Assembly (NCBI RefSeq): GCF_026151205.1
Contig: NC_087072.1
Coordinates: 21,418,103-21,482,102, forward strand
Source: Bolinopsis microptera
Taxonomy: Eukaryota; Ctenophora; Tentaculata; Lobata; Bolinopsidae
Length of the DNA: 64,000 nucleotides
Direction: 5' to 3'
Both the position numbers and the translations under genes were made by a program. Below are positions 1 to 10,169 of the stretch, piece after piece (within the stretch, counting starts at the first letter, position 1; the number at the start of each line of letters is the position of its first letter). The notes under the pieces were generated by a model. The model saw only the letters and a list, made by a program, of their open reading frames with translations, ran no database searches and was not told where the DNA came from.

Positions 1-1860
1 TTTGTTGATGCGATTGCTGATACCAACAAAGCCATACTGCCTAAGAGAGAAAAGAAGAGACGTGACGATTTCGCGGGTGATCAGCGAGTTCAAAGCGTGC
101 GTACAGCCTTGCAGCAAGCAGAGACTGTCTATCACCGGGATCCTAGTGAAGACAGTCGACTGTCTGTTAAGCTACTAAAAACTGAACTGGATCAGGTGTA
201 CCAGGACATCTTTGAAGAAGATCTAGTTGCCAAGGTTAGAAGGGTCGAAATGGCTGCAGACAGATGCAAAAACAAAGAAAGTTGGAATGTCATAAATGAG
301 ATAACTGGCAGGAAGGCCAAGGGGGCAACTCAAATAAGGGGCAACGGAGCCGAAGAAAGGAAGAAAAATTGGCTTGGGCATTTCACGAATCTGTTAGGGA
401 GTATACCGGATGTGGAAAACGAGCATCCTAGGATCGAGACTCAATTTGAAGGACTCAACATCAGTACAGAACCTTTTACTGTGGATGAGCTTAAAGCTGC
501 TAAACACAGGATAAAAGAAGGTAAAACACCAGGTGATGACGGCATACCACCTGAAGTCCTCAAAAGATGCGACCTGGATGAAATCGTGCTGTCCTTCTGC
601 AACAAAGCCCTGACAGATGGTATTGCGCCAGATCAGTGGAGGATAAGTAACATCATCCCGGTTCCCAAAAAGGGAGACTTGACCAACCCTGGAAACTGGA
701 GGGGGATATCTTTGACTTCTCTCGTAGCTAAGACTCTTAATAGAATGGTGCTTAATAGGATCCAGCCGGCTATAGAGGGGGTACTTAGGGACACTCAGAA
801 TGGTTTTCGGGAAGGACGGTCCACTACTAGTCACATCTTGGCACTCAGAAGGATTCTAGAGGGGGCTAGACAGAGAAATTTACCGGTAGCTATGGTGTTT
901 GTTGATTTTAAGAAGGCCTTTGATTCACTTCACCGGGGAATTTTGATGCAAATACTAAAGGCCTATGGAATACCGGACAGTATTGTAGATATCATTAATC
1001 TTCTCTATGTCAACACGAAGGGCAAAGTTATAACACCAGATGGGGATACCGAGCTATTTGATATCCTGGCAGGAGTTCTTCAAGGGGATACATTAGCACC
1101 ATACTTGTTCATTATAGCCCTTGACTATTGCATGAGACAAGCCTTAAGCAAGCATCCTGAAATAGGATTTACCATTAAGCCTTATCGGAGTAGGAGAGTC
1201 AAGGCGGAGAAGATAACAGACACTGGTTTTGCAGATGACATTGCTCTGATAGCAGATACTGTAAAGGAGGCAGAGATGCTGATGCTAGAGGTAGAAAGAG
1301 TTGCTGCTACAGTGGGACTTAAAATGAATGAAGGGAAAACCAAATTCATTACTCAGAACATCGAGAACCCTGATACCATCAAGTCCCTGGGTAACAACAC
1401 AATAGAGCACGTGGAAGACTTTACCTACCTTGGTTCTAGAATCAGAGACAGTGAGAGCGATATCAGAGTTAGGAAAGGAAGAGCATGGGGAGCATGCCAC
1501 ACTCTCAAAAAACTTTGGAAATCTAACCTTAGAAAGTCTATCAAGACCAGAGTGTTCACAGCACTAGTCGAGTCGGTGCTTCTATACGGTTCTGAGATTT
1601 GGACTATGACGAAAAGGCTGGAGAAGATGGTTGATGGTTGCTATACACGAATGCTAAGAATGGCCCTTAACATCAATCAATATCGAGACCATGTCAGCAA
1701 CCACAGTCTGTACGGTGATCTTCCTAAAGTCAGCTCCAAGATAACCCAACGAAGGCTCAGACTTGCAGGTCATGCTCACCGACATCCGGAGCTGACACTG
1801 AACAAACTGATCCTCTGGAAGCCGAGTCATGGGCATACTAACAGGGGCGACCTTACCTAA
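1..1860 (+). CDS. LINE reverse transcriptase, 5'-partial
   Basis: Reverse transcriptase that copies element RNA at a nicked target. Visible RT blocks in order: GDDGIPPEVLK, IIPVPKKGD followed by NWRGISLTS, NGFREGRSTTSH, VFVDFKKAFDS (first catalytic Asp), GVLQGDTLAPYLF and the catalytic FADDIALIA box. After the palm comes the thumb (LKMNEGKTKF, YLGSRIRDSE) and a C-terminal region typical of RTE-like elements (LLYGSEIWT, CYTRMLRMALN, RRLRLAGHAHRHPE). No in-frame stop interrupts the 620 codons seen, so the copy is fairly young, but the frame is lost near the C-terminus as described for the element. It is not a host gene. Confidence 0.9.
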   Translation, partial: FVDAIADTNKAILPKREKKRRDDFAGDQRVQSVRTALQQAETVYHRDPSEDSRLSVKLLKTELDQVYQDIFEEDLVAKVRRVEMAADRCKNKESWNVINEITGRKAKGATQIRGNGAEERKKNWLGHFTNLLGSIPDVENEHPRIETQFEGLNISTEPFTVDELKAAKHRIKEGKTPGDDGIPPEVLKRCDLDEIVLSFCNKALTDGIAPDQWRISNIIPVPKKGDLTNPGNWRGISLTSLVAKTLNRMVLNRIQPAIEGVLRDTQNGFREGRSTTSHILALRRILEGARQRNLPVAMVFVDFKKAFDSLHRGILMQILKAYGIPDSIVDIINLLYVNTKGKVITPDGDTELFDILAGVLQGDTLAPYLFIIALDYCMRQALSKHPEIGFTIKPYRSRRVKAEKITDTGFADDIALIADTVKEAEMLMLEVERVAATVGLKMNEGKTKFITQNIENPDTIKSLGNNTIEHVEDFTYLGSRIRDSESDIRVRKGRAWGACHTLKKLWKSNLRKSIKTRVFTALVESVLLYGSEIWTMTKRLEKMVDGCYTRMLRMALNINQYRDHVSNHSLYGDLPKVSSKITQRRLRLAGHAHRHPELTLNKLILWKPSHGHTNRGDLT

Positions 1861-1985
1861 CACTACTAGATAACCTAAAAGCAGATACTGGGCTGAAATC
1901 AGTAGATGAGATAGCTAGACTGATGGAGGACAGAAAGCTGTGGAGAACTGTTGTCAATGGATCTCGGGAATACTACCCGCCTTAA
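1..1985 (+). mobile_element. 3' part of an RTE-like non-LTR retrotransposon (LINE)
   Basis: The element is cut by the window start: the frame is already open at base 1, so the GTG at 97 is not a real start. The endonuclease domain expected upstream is outside the window. The reading frame runs to 1860. A second frame carries on with a plausible LINE C-terminus (TLLDNLKADTGLKSVDEIAR, then a WRTVVNGSREYYPP ending) to a TAA at 1985, so a one-base loss in the G run near 1845 has probably broken the last ~45 residues. It most likely lies in an upstream intron of the IQUB-like gene that follows. Clade assignment (RTE rather than CR1) rests on the C-terminal style and is from memory. Confidence 0.85.
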
Positions 1986-2221
1986 GTCAAGTAAGTCAGT
2001 AGTTGGACGGGTAAAAGAATTCTGGAGAACAGCAAGTAAGGAGGCTTATCAAACAAGTCCTTAAAAATGAATTAGGAAAATGCCCATGCAGCAGTAAGTC
2101 TTATTGAAATATAATATTCTGGTGGAATTAAAAGAATATTTCATGAATATCCAAATGTTGATAACCATAAAAATTACCATGTTTAATGTTTCAAAGTATT
2201 TATATTTATAAAGCTAAAGTC

Positions 2222-2325
2222 TCATCACTCATCGCTCATCACGCATCACGCATCACGCATCACGCATCACGCATCACGCATCACTCATCACGCATCACGC
2301 ATCACGCATCACTCATCACGCATCA
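2222..2325. repeat. 7-bp microsatellite (ATCACGC)n
   Basis: About 14 head-to-tail copies of a seven-base unit with occasional G-to-T variants (ATCACTC). It lies about 240 bases after the LINE reading frame and could be the LINE's tail or an independent microsatellite. Confidence 0.85.
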
Positions 2326-2409
2326 TGGTTACTATCTTTATCTTACTTTCTAAGGAAACATGTTTTAATTCAGCTGCTGATTTAACGCTCAATTATAAAA
2401 TGTTTTCAG

Positions 2410-4038
2410 GTATGTTCGATCTACGAATTATCGAGGTTATGCAGAGGGGAAAAGTTAAAACATACAAGGGTCTACCACACGAGAAGATTGTTAGTATGAG
2501 AGTGTTCTTAATTTGTTATCATGGTTATGTACTTTGTTTTTAACGAACATCGGCCTACGTTTTTCAGTTCAAAGTATTCTGTTTTCGTCTTGAGTGGTAT
2601 ATACAAATAAATGGCGGGGTAGAGCTTAATACGGTCCATGTTTTAAGTAAAACAATTTTCTAACTGGCAGGAAAAAGGAGGAATAACAAAGACAGTGGTC
2701 TCAAAAACTTTCCTCTTCAAGATAGATGACATATTCACATATTACGTCAAACCTTCTGAACGGGAAGAAATGAAATATATAGAGGAAAAGCTCGAGGAGA
2801 AAACATGGAGGAGTAGAAAAAATGGAATCGAGAATAAGTAAGAATTTAGTTTATTCATGGAAGAGGATTTCCAACCCGATTCATGATTTCATCGTCTTTT
2901 AGCTTTTTAGCAGATAACTTAACGAAGAATTGATAATACCTCAGAACGATTTTCAGTTAACCAGCTACTGGCATTAACACAATTTTACCCTATAAGAAGA
3001 AGCATCAAAACAAACTAGAAATCAAAATGAATAAATTGCAGCTGCCAGCGTTGGGTGTTCGAATACCAGAAGTTTCTGATAACACTATGGAGAAACTACA
3101 AGTTCGGGACTATCCAACAGGACAAGTTGTGGTGGATATCGTCGGAACTTTACAACGCTCTCTTCCACGACAAGGACCTCCGAACATACAATAAGTTTGA
3201 GGTTAACAATCTGGTGCCCAAGTTTGTACTCTGTGTAGGAACAACTGACCAGCCTCTTGGTGGGGTCAGGTATGCCAACTATCTTCAGCTGAACACATGT
3301 ATTTTTAAAGCTCCTTAATAAACATTTCGTATCAGTTTTATGTTTCTAACAACCCCCTCCTAATCTTCAATTGATAGCCAGACTGCAAAAATATCTGTAT
3401 TGGTCTAGCTACTGTATGGTCTAGCTACTGTATGGTCTAGCTACTGTATGGTCTAGCTACTGCATGGTCTAACCTTATTTATATTGACACTGACACTCAT
3501 ATTATATACATTATACACCCCTGACCCTGGTCCCAACCATTTCAGGTGTGTCAAGTGTTTCAGGATGATGCCTAGCACCGAGTTTACCCAGGCGATGATC
3601 CGTAATAGATCTATCTGTGCCTGTACCAACTGTGTGCTCATGGCATCTGACAATATAAAGGTCTGTTCAGAATACCAGGATCAACAAACAACACGATTTA
3701 CTCTTTTTCTTGTGAATTTCCAATTGCCCATTTTAAAGTCATGTTGATAATTCTCATGACAAATCGACGATATGTTTAACATTTAAATAAAGAAGAATTG
3801 AGTGTAGCTGTTATTCTAGATATTTTAACAGTGCATACGAGACATTATTATAATTCCAGCTATGATACCTCTTTGACCACTTCAGCAACCAAAGGCGACA
3901 GCAAAACCACCGAAAAAGAAGAAGAAGACCAAGAAGAAGAAAGTGAGGATAGCAGGGGGCGATCCAGGCGGGGACTCTTCCAGCGGTATATCTGCAGCAG
4001 GGGGTGATTCTTCAGGGGATGAGAAGGACAGTAAATAA
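2410..4038 (+). CDS. IQUB-like C-terminal region, five last exons of a gene that starts upstream
   Basis: Exons deduced: 2410-2489, 2671-2837, 3042-3269, 3546-3660, 3886-4038, all GT-AG and all in phase. The 5' end lies left of the window or beyond the LINE. The product contains a charged helix-rich part (SEREEMKYIEEKLEEKTWRS), a WWISSELYNALFHDKDLRTY block, then C-x2-C, MPSTEF and C-x2-C (VRCVKCFRMMPSTEF, CACTNC). The two Cys pairs around PSTEF closely resemble the C-terminal part of IQUB, a motile-cilium radial-spoke protein, as I remember it. Unlike IQUB it stops soon after the second Cys pair, in a Lys-rich tail (PKKKKKTKKKKV) followed by a Gly/Ser/Asp tail. It may be a relative rather than the orthologue. 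A polyadenylation signal AATAAA lies at 4164. Confidence 0.55.
3402..3474. repeat. 16-bp tandem repeat, about 4.5 copies
   Basis: Unit TGGTCTAGCTACTGTA, nearly perfect, inside the third-to-fourth exon intron of the IQUB-like gene. Confidence 0.85.
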
Positions 4039-5286
4039 TTTCTCGTGATGGAGAATAGTAAATCTTAGAAGATGTTAGAGGATTGTATGTGTTGTTTAGT
4101 GAGCCCGCCGTATTCCATGAACTGCCCATTTTCTGTTCATAGCACATTATATAATTACAACCTAATAAATTTGAGTAATTTAACGCTGTATAACCAAAAA
4201 CGATCAGGGAAAAGGTGACGTCATTGTCTTATAGGTTAGATTGTTAATTTGAGTTATGTTAGATTTACAGTTGTTGGAGTCGAGTTATAAAGCAATTTTT
4301 GTAAATAAATTAGAATCAATAATTATTACAACGATAACATTGAATTAGTACAATTACACAAGCGTTATTATTAGTTAAAAATCTTGAATATAAAAAGCAA
4401 AAACAGGATTACGAAAAGCACACAAATTTCAAATTCACAAAAGAGAATTTAAATTAGAATTTAATTTGAATAATCAGCGTCCAGCGAAGCAGGTAAATGA
4501 AGGGGTCAGCAAACGTTAGCTACTAAACAATAAACAATAAACATCCACAGTAATATTAGTAGATCAGATGGTTATACCAGGAGTTGTTCGAGAGGTTGTG
4601 CCGATGAGAGGCTTACAAGCATTACAATGGTATACCATTGAGGATTAATTTTAAGGTGGAGAGTATTCCAAGGGTTGATAGCGAGGGCTCTAGTTTATAA
4701 GGAGAATGGGTTCCCCACACATGGAGCTGCTACATTACAGCAGCTACACGTATCATCGCTTTAAAGACTGGATCCGTTAGATCCTCTCCTCAATCTAAAG
4801 TTCAGCAGTACCGTCAGAGTTCTCCCGTCATTTCGGCCAGGGTACGGTTACAGAACCCAACACAGTAGCTTAGATCGGGTGTTTCTGAGACGTTCTTTAC
4901 TATTTTCATTATCAGACCTAAAGGTAAATCAGAGAATTTATTGACAATTCCCCTACTGTAAATGTATTTGCTTTCAGCGAGGTATAAGTTGATCGTTTGA
5001 AAAACTGATAATTCGGTAGGTTGGGAAACTGAAAGTTGGCTGTTACATATTCATAAACATATTTGAATTTTTTCCCATTTAAATGCCACAAAAGTGGAAA
5101 ATATTGAATCACATGTCAAATGATATACCAATATTGGATGAGTTAATCAACTAAATAGTAAATACAAATGAATATTTGGATAATTTAGTCAGAGAAAAAC
5201 CTCACAGAGAGAACTTAAAAGTACAATATTGGAATAAAAATGAACAATGGAATATTAATATTAATAAAGGAGATGACTTAAACAAA
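4039..5286. other. 3' UTR of the IQUB-like gene, then intergenic AT-rich sequence
   Basis: AATAAA at 4164-4169 marks the likely end of the + strand transcript. The rest, up to the stop codon of the convergent SLC38 gene, is AT-rich and shows no open exon or repeat that I can support. Confidence 0.5.
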
Positions 5287-8200
5287 CTAACCTGTCATGC
5301 CGAGTACAAAGAAAAGACACCCGAAAGTGAGCATGAGAATGGCAGATATCTTGCCGATGTGAGCCTTGGAACCATTAGGATCCAGTTTTAGGTAGAGAGC
5401 GGGAGGGAATATAAAGGCGTAGGGTATAGCAGCTAGAATACCTGCAACCTGAAATAGAAGAGGTTACCAAGTGATAGGGATGAGAAAAGTTTCCATTGTT
5501 CAAATTGTTTAGAGTCAATGCGATGAAGTAAGATGGAGACTAGAGGAGAGTGATAACGTTGAAGAGTGGATGAACGGTTTTTATTTTAAACGGCAACATT
5601 TAAGTTTTAACAATATAGTGTTAAGTGAAATATGACTTTTACCTCTAGAAGGAGTCCCAGTTTGTCAGTGACAAGAGAGATAAGAGAAGTTGAGGCCACA
5701 ATACCAACTGTAATCAAGGCGTGACGTAGCTCCGAGGGAGGACTGTTGTTGAAGAGTGTTGACTGGATTATCTGAAGGAGGGAGTCGTTATAATATTAAC
5801 TGTTAATCTACTAATTTCATATCTAAATTGTTACCGATATCATTTTGTAAAAAAACGAGGGGATTTATTCGAATAAATATATAAAGTACTCACGTCCCGA
5901 CACACGAAACATTCGAGAGGGAAAGTGGTAACAACCCCAACAATGAACGCAACACGAGCAAAGTTTACCAGTGTATCACAGGGACAGAAGTTCTGGAGGA
6001 TGTTACCTGGAATGTGAGAGGTCAGTGAAGGGTATGCGAGTGAACAGAAAGAATTAATGTAGATTCTCGTGGGGAGGTGAGGTACATTTGTTTACTTTTG
6101 ATACTAAGTACCTGTTCAGCACAAGAGAGAGGTGATGCAAAATTTGTATTATGGAACGCTTGTAACGCTTGTAACTCCTGCTACCCTGGCCCTCCTGTTA
6201 CCCCCCTTTGAAGGTCCCGATTTATTTTCTGAACGAAAGCTTTAAAAAAACCGAGAAATCGACCTTGTTATTAACTCATTTTGATGACTGTTTCCAAACT
6301 AAAATTGCACGAGAAATCGATTTAACTAGGTCTCAGAACCCACAAACACTTCCTTATCCCTCAAAATTCATGTTTTACTCAAACGAAGAACATTTTGATC
6401 CTGCATGAGTGCAACAAAAGAACAAGGAGATCGTCTCCTTAACAAATCAAACAGGTACTATCACAATTTTCAGAGCAGAGCACGATAGCAAAGTCAAAAG
6501 AAACACAATGTAGGTAGGTTACCAATACTACACCACATACCAATCATAATAACAACTGAATTAAATTTATTCTGAACGACAGGCAGCCGTGTGCTCCGTG
6601 ATCCTGACCGAGCGACCAATTGTAATAGAGGTGTTATGTCAAGTGACGCCGATCAGTCCAACCACGAACAGGAAAAGCGAGCAGACGGATATCATATGTT
6701 TACTTTCTTTATCTGTATTTGACCCTCTGTTCACATTGTTATCGTTACCACAGCTTTATTCACGTACTCTAGTTCGACAACTTAAGTTCGCCAGATATCA
6801 CCCCTGTCGAACTTCGGTACGTGTCGAAATAGAGTCCAGGTAGCGTATTCTAGTCCGAAAAATGGTTGCTGCTTGTGATCCAACGGCTATTGCCGGGTCC
6901 TCATCATAGGATCACAGGGTTCAATGGCAGATAAAACAATTTTCTGACATTCTAGCAACCATCGGTTAAAAATTCCAGAACCTTTCAGTATAGTTTTAAT
7001 TCTCCTGTTTGCCACCCGGTTCTGGTCTAGCTAACATGATAATAGATTGATATCAGACTGTTTCCGGTTCAGCAGCCAAATCTCTAGTATAGACCGGTAC
7101 TCGGTTAGTTACTAGTCGTTTGTGATAATATAAAGTGTGGTATGTGGTAGATATTTATATAGCGTACTCTACAATCTAGATCTATAAAACGAAGTACGAG
7201 TTACCACATTAGTCTTTTATCTCTCCGCTAAGTCTACAATTATGTTTACAAACAATTGAGTATGAGGTCAATTAAATTTTCATAGATATTGATTATAGAG
7301 ATAACATCCACCTAAAATAGTTGGACAGCATGAGGCAAGTGGAAAACAATCAAACGAATAGATTTCAAGCTCGTTAAGGATCGTCGCTTGAGATCGGAGA
7401 TTTCAAAATCTAGTTTGACAGTCAAAGTTCTCTTGTCGAACTTTAGTACGTGTCGAACTTTAGTCCAGGTAGCGCACTTTAGTTCGACAGAGTCGAACCT
7501 TAGGGTTTGTCGAACTACAGTACGTGTCGACCTAGACAAATCGATTTCTCGTGCAAATCTATTTCTCGTGCAATTTTAGGTCAGAAACAGTCATCAAAAT
7601 TAGTTAATAACAAGGTCGATTTCTCGGTTATTTTTAAGCTCTCGTTCAGGAAATAAATCGGGACCTTCAAAGGGGGGTAACAGGAGGGCCAGGGTAGCAG
7701 GAGTTACAAATGTTCCATAATTCAACATGTGCATCGCCTATTTCTTGTGCTAAACAGGTACTAACCCTTAAAAGTAAACAAATGTACCTCACCTCCCCAC
7801 GAGAATCCACATCTATAGGAGGGGCAATTAGAAATGGTAAAAATTGAGCTTTAGAGTGAAAGAAAGAATCATTTCAAAATTTCAAATAGATAGTAAGTTT
7901 CCCTAGATGCTAGAACCTACCAATAACGTTATCAGTAAAGATAATGTAACCACAGATGCCGAAGATGCTCATAAGGACACAAGCAACACTGATGCTAGTC
8001 CATACAACCATGTTGTAATTCTTCTCCGTTCTCTCCTCCAGGGAGTTCATTATCAGGAAACTGTTGTGGTGACACACGTACGCTAGGAAGAGGGGGTTGG
8101 TATAGTGTTCGGAATTCGGGTGGTATTATTTGGTTGTTGAGAAATGTTGTTAAGTTTACTATACGATCTTGGTTGTTTTACAAACGACAAAAATGTAAAT

Positions 8201-10169
8201 AGTCTTACCGAAGAGGATTATTCCCCAAGACTGAATCACGAAATTCCCAAGACCATACTCCGGAGGACTAGTTTGGCTGAAAGAATTAAATTTCTCAGTC
8301 TGCAGGAAGTATGATGCCATCAAAATTAAAACAATTGCCACTTGCTATCTATGATAATTCATATCGATCGTAATATTTCTGAAACTCAATAAATTACATT
8401 AATAAAACTCACTGGGTCTGAGTAGCAGCCTTGTAGATGACAGTGCAGACGAGGAAGAGGACTGATATGACGGAGGCTAGAGAAATCTTGGAGAGGGACT
8501 GTATGAACTTGAAGTAGGATAGAGGGAGGACTACGAAGACTGTTGAGATAAGAAGAAGAAGTCGTCTGTCTGCTAAGGGCGAGTCCCAGGCTGAGATATT
8601 GAGTTGAGTTAAATTTGGGGATTATTGTTTGTATTTGACATTGTTAGCTAAAACATTCTTGTGTGTGGTCTCCTCATCAGCCAAAATTGAGAGATTTTCT
8701 GAGTAGATGATATGTAACACTGAGTAGTCTGAGGGTATAATGAAGGGAGGGATATTCATACCCACTACATACAAGGTGCCCAATATAACGAGGTGATTAT
8801 GAATGGGAAAATGCTAACGTTAAACATACCAATTACCAATACTAAAAACTAAAATAACATACCAATAGCCCTGATAATAGTACTTAGATTATCAGAGATA
8901 ATGATCTGATAAGACATCATGGCCATAAAAGGGAATGAGAACTGCATAACGATGAGGACTGGCACCAGGGCCTCCCCAAACGTAGCGGCTACAACCTCCT
9001 TGTAGCTGTTCTTCTTAGTCCACTGCCCGGCTTTGTATAGCAGGATCAGGGTGTAACCTGAAACAGCACTGAACTAGACTTTTTTCAGTTTCGTAAAGGA
9101 TCAAGGAGTATGTGTGAGATCTTTAAAATGTATTGGCAACCAGGAATCAGTTATCATGTTAGTTTTGCAGATAAACGACTACTCGACAACCGCAGTGAAC
9201 TACCAATTAAGTGATTAAGTCTCAAACTGATATCAGACCTGCTAAGATACCGATGAGGACTAGGGAGAATAATCCAATAATAGGACCGCACTCTTTCATC
9301 GCATACGGTATCGCTGAAAAAGAAGACTTATAATAAACGCAAACAGTGTAAACTGGTCCAGAACGTTCATTCAAATATTATGTGAAAAAGTCTCCAGAAT
9401 AGTCCAGATTAATCCCACATACATACCAACGATTCCAGCACCCACGATAGCATTGATAAAGTTCATGGTAGCTCCGAAGGTTGTACTTTTAGACTCCTCA
9501 TCTGATATGGGGTTAAAAACCTCATTCTCTGGGTCAGCTGCATTCTCTAGGGTCTCATATGTAGCCTGGGGAGGAGAACGATAATCGTATGTAGGTAAGG
9601 GCATGATGAGAGTTGGGCCATAGTGTCAGGATAGTCTTCAGTTACCCCCCAGTTCCATAGCGGATATTATGCCAAATTATTAGACGGAGGTTCATTTCTA
9701 CGGTGATGATTCTCCGGCTCCGTATACTGTATTAGACGGAGATTGTAGCAGTTTGTGGCAGTTTCTTTGCACTTTGCTTCATCTGTGAGAATCAACAAAA
9801 TTACCGTAGATGGTCTCCGGATAAGGTTATGGAACTGCAAACCGGAGAAATATCCGAAAAAGTATTAGTTGACGATCTCCGTCTAATAATTTGGCATAAT
9901 ATCCGCTATGGAACTAGGGGGTTAGGGTAGGGGGAAATACTTAATACGTTATACTTATAAAAACAGCCTGGATCAACGGACGTTTTTGATTAAATTTTTA
10001 AGTGAGGGTGGATATAATACAAAATCACAAAAGCCAAGTGATTCCTAAATAAGTCTGTCGTGAAACCTGTATCCATTAGATGGAATATATACAGTAAGGA
10101 CAGTAAGATGAACCTAACCGTTGTCTTGGTGGAGATGGGAGCTTGTTCGTCTACTGTGTCCTCTGACAT
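5287..10169 (-). CDS. SLC38A11: SLC38-family amino-acid transporter (SLC38A11-like), ten exons
   Basis: Exons in coding order: 10169-10119, 9565-9427, 9313-9239, 9057-8863, 8590-8413, 8276-8209, 8082-7921, 6006-5894, 5771-5643, 5448-5287. All phases join, giving 423 residues; human SLC38A11 is about 406. The family is made of sodium-coupled neutral amino-acid carriers of the plasma or lysosomal membrane with eleven membrane spans. Diagnostic stretches: NFINAIVGAGIV then IPYAMKECGPIIGLF (first two helices with the unwound GAG segment), MQFSFPFMAMMSYQIIISD, FAYVCHHNSFLIMNSLEE, and NFCPCDTLVNFARVAF then FPLECFVCRD. The start is MSEDTVDEQAPISTKTT; its donor joins the acceptor after CCCCAG at 9566 in phase. 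The last codons ACA GGT TAG end the protein; GTTAGT there could also be a donor, so a further exon is possible. Orthology to A11 rather than another SLC38 member is from memory. Confidence 0.85.
6057..7812. mobile_element. Long-inverted-repeat DNA element in an SLC38 intron
   Basis: Two arms of about 260-280 bases, roughly 6057-6330 and 7530-7812, are inverted copies of each other (for example GATTCTCGTGGGGAGGTGAG at the left and its complement at the right), about 85-90% alike with small indels. The 1.2 kb core has no transposase-like frame but contains a direct repeat of about 60 bases (near 6806-6862 and 7435-7495, both with GTCCAGGTAGCG). It fits a non-autonomous foldback or TIR element. 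No clear target-site duplication is visible. It accounts for most of the 1.9 kb intron between transporter exons 7 and 8. Confidence 0.75.
9645..9921. mobile_element. MITE with ~45-bp terminal inverted repeats and TTA duplication
   Basis: Left end CCCCCCAGTTCCATAGCGG and the complement of the right end, CCCCCTAGTTCCATAGCGG, match, and the match continues through the CTAATAATTTGGCATAATAT segment. The element is 277 bp and flanked on both sides by TTA (9642-9644 and 9922-9924), the 3-bp duplication typical of PIF/Harbinger elements. There is no coding capacity. It lies in the first SLC38 intron. Confidence 0.75.
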
